The notes below the pieces were generated by a model that saw only the letters and a list, made by a program, of their open reading frames with translations, ran no database searches and was not told the DNA's origin. A program made the translations under genes and the position numbers. Shown one piece after another: positions 26,646 through 30,976 of a stretch of 30,976 nucleotides of DNA (the first letter of the stretch is position 1; each line of letters starts with the position of its first letter). The DNA comes from a virus, in the IMG/VR virus record IMGVR_UViG_3300032093_000571, positions 1 through 30,976 of that record. One strand, 5' to 3'.

Positions 26646-28864
26646 TATTCGCTTTCAATTTCAATGACGCCAATTGCTCGACCATCTTGCCCACGCTCCA
26701 CAATTTTACGCTTCGGCTTGTTCATTTTGGTAACTGCATCAGCCAACATCGCTACAGCTTGCGCCATGTTGTTTTGTTGGTCGCTCAATATGTTAGCGGC
26801 CTGGTCTGCCATCATTTTTACTTCGTCGCCAACTTTTTGTAAATGATTTTCGCCCTCGATTTGTACTGATACCGCTGGCTTTTCTGAGGCCTGCGCGGTC
26901 ATTTGTGCAATTGTGATTTTAGTTTCAGCGTCGATCCTGGCTTTCATTTCTGCGCGTTCTGTTTCAGCCTGCTGGCGCATGATTTCGAGATTCTTGGCTT
27001 GTTCTGCTTTGAATTGCTCAATCTGCAAACTTGCTTGCAGCTTAGCTTGCTCGATTTGCCCTTGCGTTTGTAGTTTGGCCTGCTCAATCTGCGCTTTAGT
27101 CTGCTCAACTTGCGTCATGGCCTGCATTTTCATTTGCTCCGGGTCTGGCTGCGGTTCTGCGGGTGGCTTAGGTTCGTTTAGTTTTGCTAATGCAGAATCA
27201 AAAGCGGCTTCCATCGACCGCCCACCCTTAAATGCCCGGACGCCAAACATGAGCATCTCACCCATCAGCGGGGCAAGTTCCGGCACCTGTTGAGCAACCG
27301 GCAATACCCGCTCCATGAACGTGCCTACTGACGTTAAAAATTCCAGCCGGTTCTGCTTTTCCGTGGCTTCGTCCATTTCGACCAAAGAATCTGCCGCGAC
27401 TTCAATTCTAAAACCCCTAGCCGGCTCACTCTTTAGCAGCATTATTGCCTGTTCAGCGTATTGGGCATCCTGAGTGCCGCCGATACCTGACATTTCGTAC
27501 AGTGTACGTGGCGAGTAAAAGTCGCACATAATCTGTGCTTTTGTTCGCAGAATCTCAGAGGAAAACAAGGCAACCTCGGTTTGTAGTCGCCTCAATCTCA
27601 GACTTGCGTATTGGCTTTTGATCTGTTGCGCGGTAGCAGTTTCCGAGGCCATCGAAGCGCCTCGGATGATGTCTGACAGGCCAGTGATTTCATATACGAC
27701 CTGCTTGGCCTGCTCTCTGGCGTTGTAGCATTGTGCTAATGCTTGCAATACAGATTCCAACGGCAGGAAGTCAACAACACCCTTTAACCCGCCTTTTTCT
27801 GCGAATGCCGCCCAGGTATCGACTGGGATTAACGTATTGTTGGCACCTTCGGACAACATTCTTTGTACGCTTGGCTGGTTTGCGTCATACACTCCAACGA
27901 CCTTAACAGCTTCGACTAGCATACCGATTCGATTGGTCAGCATGTCGATTTCTTCGGCTTGGTCTTGGTATAGCGAAAAATCAGCAACCGGCACCAACGT
28001 GTCAGTGGTTTGCGTCGCAAATAATGGTTTTGGACATGGCCAGAAGTTATCCAAGCCTAAAGGGTCGTCTTTAATGTCCAACGTCTTAGAGTGACCTTGA
28101 GCCACCCAATACACCATTTTCGACGTTTTGCACCAAATTTCCCAGACTTCGGCTTTTTTCATGTCGTCCAGGTCTTCACTTTCAACGCCATTTTTTTGTA
28201 ATTCGTCGAGGCCAATAGGCTCATGGACTAACGGCACGCTGGTGAAGTCTTCACCAAACCGCTTAATACCCTCAGATCGGCTCATGTACACCCGGCGAGC
28301 AACCCACGTCACTTCGTCCCAGCTTCGCGCCGGCGAGTATCTGAAGTCTTTCCAAAAAACATAATCAACCGGGGTGCATTCGTATTTGTAAGCCATCGGC
28401 GTTATTTGCGCCTCGCCGCCCTCAATTCCGGGTGAGGCATCCGTTGGCATTGCCTGTTCTTTTTCCTCAAAACGTACCCAGGTTACACCCCTGCCAGGCA
28501 GCAGTCGGTCAGTAATCGCTAATCTGATCGAGCTGTCAAAATCGCCGTAGTGGTCGATCTCGTACTGTAAACAGCGCTCAAGAATCACTGAAGCGGTACG
28601 TCCGACCGGGTCGGAGTCTTTCCAGCGCCTGGCCACCTCTGCCCGTGGCGTTTTGCCGTACAGCGCTGGAATCATGGTCTGGATATTCGACCACAATATA
28701 TTAAAGCGCTTCCCGCTAGTAGCCCAGCCGGCGCGGTCGTCTCGATATCTTTTAACTATCTTATCGCCGCGCTCGATAAATTTTTCATCTTCGCGCTTGG
28801 CAAGTTTTAGCTCTGCATTCCACTTTCGTGCAGCGTCAACCGGATTTATTGAAAGTGCATTCAA
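26645..28864 (-). CDS. Portal protein
   Basis: 739 residues. DRAGWATSGKRFNILWSNIQ near residue 45, FWKDFRYSPARSWDEVTWVA and a long central domain with AREQAKQVVYEITGLSDIIR match the portal family of P22-like short-tailed phages. The C-terminal region (about 575-690) is a long Gln/Lys/Glu coiled coil with repeated QIEQAKLQ units, consistent with a barrel. The start codon is TTG at 28862-28864, overlapping the TGA of the preceding gene, with GGTGGAG about ten bases upstream; the next in-frame Met is around residue 64. Confidence 0.9.
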   Translation of the reverse strand: MNALSINPVDAARKWNAELKLAKREDEKFIERGDKIVKRYRDDRAGWATSGKRFNILWSNIQTMIPALYGKTPRAEVARRWKDSDPVGRTASVILERCLQYEIDHYGDFDSSIRLAITDRLLPGRGVTWVRFEEKEQAMPTDASPGIEGGEAQITPMAYKYECTPVDYVFWKDFRYSPARSWDEVTWVARRVYMSRSEGIKRFGEDFTSVPLVHEPIGLDELQKNGVESEDLDDMKKAEVWEIWCKTSKMVYWVAQGHSKTLDIKDDPLGLDNFWPCPKPLFATQTTDTLVPVADFSLYQDQAEEIDMLTNRIGMLVEAVKVVGVYDANQPSVQRMLSEGANNTLIPVDTWAAFAEKGGLKGVVDFLPLESVLQALAQCYNAREQAKQVVYEITGLSDIIRGASMASETATAQQIKSQYASLRLRRLQTEVALFSSEILRTKAQIMCDFYSPRTLYEMSGIGGTQDAQYAEQAIMLLKSEPARGFRIEVAADSLVEMDEATEKQNRLEFLTSVGTFMERVLPVAQQVPELAPLMGEMLMFGVRAFKGGRSMEAAFDSALAKLNEPKPPAEPQPDPEQMKMQAMTQVEQTKAQIEQAKLQTQGQIEQAKLQASLQIEQFKAEQAKNLEIMRQQAETERAEMKARIDAETKITIAQMTAQASEKPAVSVQIEGENHLQKVGDEVKMMADQAANILSDQQNNMAQAVAMLADAVTKMNKPKRKIVERGQDGRAIGVIEIESE

Positions 28865-29199
28865 GGTACTATCTCCACCCTAACCGCGCCGTTTGCTACC
28901 ATCGGCGTGCCGTTAGAATATGTCGCCAGTGCGCCTGTCGAGACACACAAAGCGCCGTCGTTAGCTCTAGGCAGTCCGTTAGACCACACCACACCCACAG
29001 GAAGTCCAGCAGTCGCGTCAAAGTATCGAATCTGCCCTGCGTCTGTCATTAAAAGACCATTAGCGTACTCATCGCCACCTGTAGCAATAGCCCTGTTCAA
29101 ATCACCAGATAAAAGCACACCGTTCTGAAATGTGTCTGTCGGCTGAATAGCGCCAGTTCCTAATTGCACCAGGTCATTAACCACTGTAAATATAGACAT
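28861..29199 (-). CDS. Unknown 112-residue protein between TerL and portal
   Basis: MSIFTVVNDLVQLGTGAIQP then three similar beta segments with NG.L/NGV.. turns (FQNGVLLSGD, YANGLLMTDAGQIRY, YSNGTPMVANGAVRVEI). The repeated D....FQNG and VWSNGLPRANDGALCV pattern suggests a small beta fibre or head-decoration protein. TAATG overlap with TerL. Function unknown. Confidence 0.65.
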   Translation of the reverse strand: MSIFTVVNDLVQLGTGAIQPTDTFQNGVLLSGDLNRAIATGGDEYANGLLMTDAGQIRYFDATAGLPVGVVWSNGLPRANDGALCVSTGALATYSNGTPMVANGAVRVEIVP

Positions 29200-30617
29200 T
29201 AGTATCTTTCCTGTGGGCGTTTAACGTCTTGCCATAATTCATCTAGAGGTGCCGTAATTATGACACCGTTTTGTGCTTTTATGTTGAATTTTGCGGGTTT
29301 TTCGGGTTCTTTTGGCTTAATTTGTTCCGCTATCAGGCATCCGTAACTGAATCCGTCGCCATCATGTGATGCCCAATTGTGGTCTGGGTCGCTTGAAAAT
29401 ATGCGTCTTTCCTCGTCCCATATATAACTCCAAGCGCTTAAACCTTCTAGCCCTTTTTCACATTTGTCGGAAAATTCGCATCTTTGAATAATCCTTCTGG
29501 CGGCGTTTACTCTGTCTGCTTTTTTGCTGTCTGGCGTTATTTTGACGTGCGAAGCGCCGAAATACTTAAGGAAAATCTCTACTGCGCTATATTTTGCCGC
29601 AAAAGTCTTATTTCTTGCGTCATGGGGTAGCCATATATTGCCTAAAGCAGATGAACCATTGGCTCGTTTGTACTGGCTTATTTTGTCGCGCAAACGATCA
29701 CACCACTGGTCAGCGTCTAAACCAAACCCGCAGTCATAGTCAAAAATCGTATAACCGCCGATTGTTGGCTGCCAGAAATACCATGTTGACGTATCTTTTC
29801 TGCCTATGTCTGCACTGATATAAAAATCAGCGCCATCTGGGTCAAATTCAACATGAGAACCTATCCGACCCTGTTTTTCCAGCTTTGATATTCCAGCCGC
29901 TAGTATCGCGCCAATGTTCGACGCAGTAAAGCTGCACATATATTCTTGGTCAAACTTAGATAATCCGTAATCCTCGCCAAACTCGTCAATAAATGCTTTT
30001 TTCTCTTTCGCTATTTCTTCTAACGTCAAGACTTTTGTTTGCTCAACGTCTAAAATTTCTGCATAAGCGTCCGGGTTGTTTCTTGCCGCCTGGAATGTCT
30101 TGTATGCGTGATTTTTGCCGCGTGGCGTTGTAATAAATATCTGCCAGCCTTTATTTTCTGCAAGAATCGGGCGAAAATGCGCTCTGGAGTTTGGATTAGC
30201 AAGCGCCCACTCTGAATATACAATCCCGGCTGGCGTAGCGCCGACAAGACTGTTGTAACTATCGCTCCCGACAACTTGCCACGTTGACCCGTTTTTGAAC
30301 TCGATCATCATTTCCTGATTTCGGGTCGTTTTTCGTAGCTCAACCGGGAAAGCCTCATCTATTCGCTTTTTGCCAGTGTGCGGGTTTACAGCATCCCAAA
30401 TAGCTTTACGTGCTTGAGAGTATTCCGGGAGCATGTGCCAATAACCTGCCACTCTCTCAAAAACAGCACACGCCGCGCGGTGCAATGCTATTTCGTCTTT
30501 GCCTGACCGCCTGTGCCAGATCAATTCAGCATGCCGACCACCGCGCTCTAAGTATTTCCACGCTTTCTTTTGATAACTACGTGGCTCCCAGTTGTTGGGC
30601 AATACGATTTTAGTCAT
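29199..30617 (-). CDS. terL: Terminase large subunit
   Basis: 472 residues. Walker A WHRRSGKD (34-41), Walker B GIVYSEWA (131-138; the usual acidic residue E136), coupling motif ITTPRG near 160, and nuclease-domain motifs ADIGRKDTSTW and HDGDGFSYG with the expected acids. It packages DNA by ATP hydrolysis and cuts concatemers. Overlaps the small subunit gene by eight bases. Confidence 0.95.
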   Translation of the reverse strand: MTKIVLPNNWEPRSYQKKAWKYLERGGRHAELIWHRRSGKDEIALHRAACAVFERVAGYWHMLPEYSQARKAIWDAVNPHTGKKRIDEAFPVELRKTTRNQEMMIEFKNGSTWQVVGSDSYNSLVGATPAGIVYSEWALANPNSRAHFRPILAENKGWQIFITTPRGKNHAYKTFQAARNNPDAYAEILDVEQTKVLTLEEIAKEKKAFIDEFGEDYGLSKFDQEYMCSFTASNIGAILAAGISKLEKQGRIGSHVEFDPDGADFYISADIGRKDTSTWYFWQPTIGGYTIFDYDCGFGLDADQWCDRLRDKISQYKRANGSSALGNIWLPHDARNKTFAAKYSAVEIFLKYFGASHVKITPDSKKADRVNAARRIIQRCEFSDKCEKGLEGLSAWSYIWDEERRIFSSDPDHNWASHDGDGFSYGCLIAEQIKPKEPEKPAKFNIKAQNGVIITAPLDELWQDVKRPQERY

Positions 30618-30939
30618 CAGAAAATCGTTTGATTACAACCGTCAAAGCTCCACCATTGTCCCCAACATGCTCAGTTCGTGCTAACTTGGGCGCAGCAAAC
30701 TCAGCCAGCTTTGCCAACAGGTCAAGGGCTTTGCCGGGGTCTGGCTTGATTTCTCTTTCTAAATCACCTTCTGCCACTATTGTTAGCCACTTGGCAACGT
30801 TATCGGCATTACCCTCCAACAGCTTATTGATCGTTTCCCTGAATTCGCGTGTGGCTTTGTTCGGTGTCCCGGCAGTTCTTCCTCCGGTCTTCGGTGTTCC
30901 TTTAGGCCGACCAAAGCCGGATTTCGGCTTAGTAGTCAT
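30610..30939 (-). CDS. terS: Terminase small subunit-like protein
   Basis: 109 residues. Basic N-terminus (GRPKGTPKTGGRTAGTPNKA) of the type found in small DNA-binding packaging proteins, then helical (ETINKLLEGNADNVAKWLTI, KALDLLAKLAEFAAPKLART). Placement directly before TerL gives the assignment. Only 37 bases lie upstream, so any late promoter is outside or at the edge; an imperfect inverted repeat CTATC...GATAG (30944-30967) sits there. Confidence 0.78.
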   Translation of the reverse strand: MTTKPKSGFGRPKGTPKTGGRTAGTPNKATREFRETINKLLEGNADNVAKWLTIVAEGDLEREIKPDPGKALDLLAKLAEFAAPKLARTEHVGDNGGALTVVIKRFSDD

Positions 30940-30976
30940 AATCTATCCATTTTTTACTATAGATAGGTTTATTCTA

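Overview
The window is about 31 kb of a tailed-phage (or prophage) genome, most likely a short-tailed, P22-like podovirus of a Gram-negative bacterium. The evidence is a terminase / portal / scaffold / coat / tail-adaptor / tail-nozzle / ejection-protein / tail-fibre / lysis series, a NinB-ERF-DUF1364-RuvC recombination set, sigma70-type promoters and a Sec-secreted periplasmic-type protein. Host genus cannot be read from the sequence. Essentially every gene lies on the minus strand, so functional order runs from high to low coordinates. No tyrosine or serine integrase, CI-like repressor or RNA polymerase gene is present.

Right part (30939 to 9397), late module: small and large terminase, an unknown protein, portal, a beta-rich structural protein, three small unknown proteins, scaffold, major capsid protein, two capsid-decoration candidates, an unknown protein, a tail adaptor (gp4-like), an ADP-ribosyltransferase-domain protein, a gp10-like tail nozzle, a GNAT acetyltransferase, three ejection-type proteins, a tail fibre carrying a tandem 160-residue duplication, a fibre-assembly-like protein, and a lysis cluster (papain-like protein, two small membrane or secreted proteins, DUF5675 protein, holin-like protein). 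Genes are tightly packed with many ATGA or TAATG overlaps. A clean rho-independent terminator at 9351-9378 closes the module.

Left part (9347 to 1), early/middle module: five promoters of one stereotyped design (16-bp spacer, GTG or GTGTG directly before the -10) each start a short operon. In order these carry small unknown proteins; then ERF recombinase, NinB, DUF1364 nuclease-like protein, a Rap1a-like secreted protein, a winged-helix protein and a DUF1376 replication protein preceded by a structured leader that can mask its ribosome-binding site; then small proteins including the cassette-like region; then a ribbon-helix-helix protein with RuvC; then small proteins running off the left edge.

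The most unusual region is 1877-3115. Four 54-58 bp elements with the architecture of integron attC recombination sites, all in the same (plus) orientation, are spaced 300-400 bp apart and separate small ORFs. It looks like a cluster of attC sites lacking an integrase (CALIN) embedded in a phage early operon. It includes a 164-bp near-perfect direct duplication and the only convincing plus-strand ORF of the window. Several minus-strand ORFs end inside the attC elements and take their last residues or stop codons from them.
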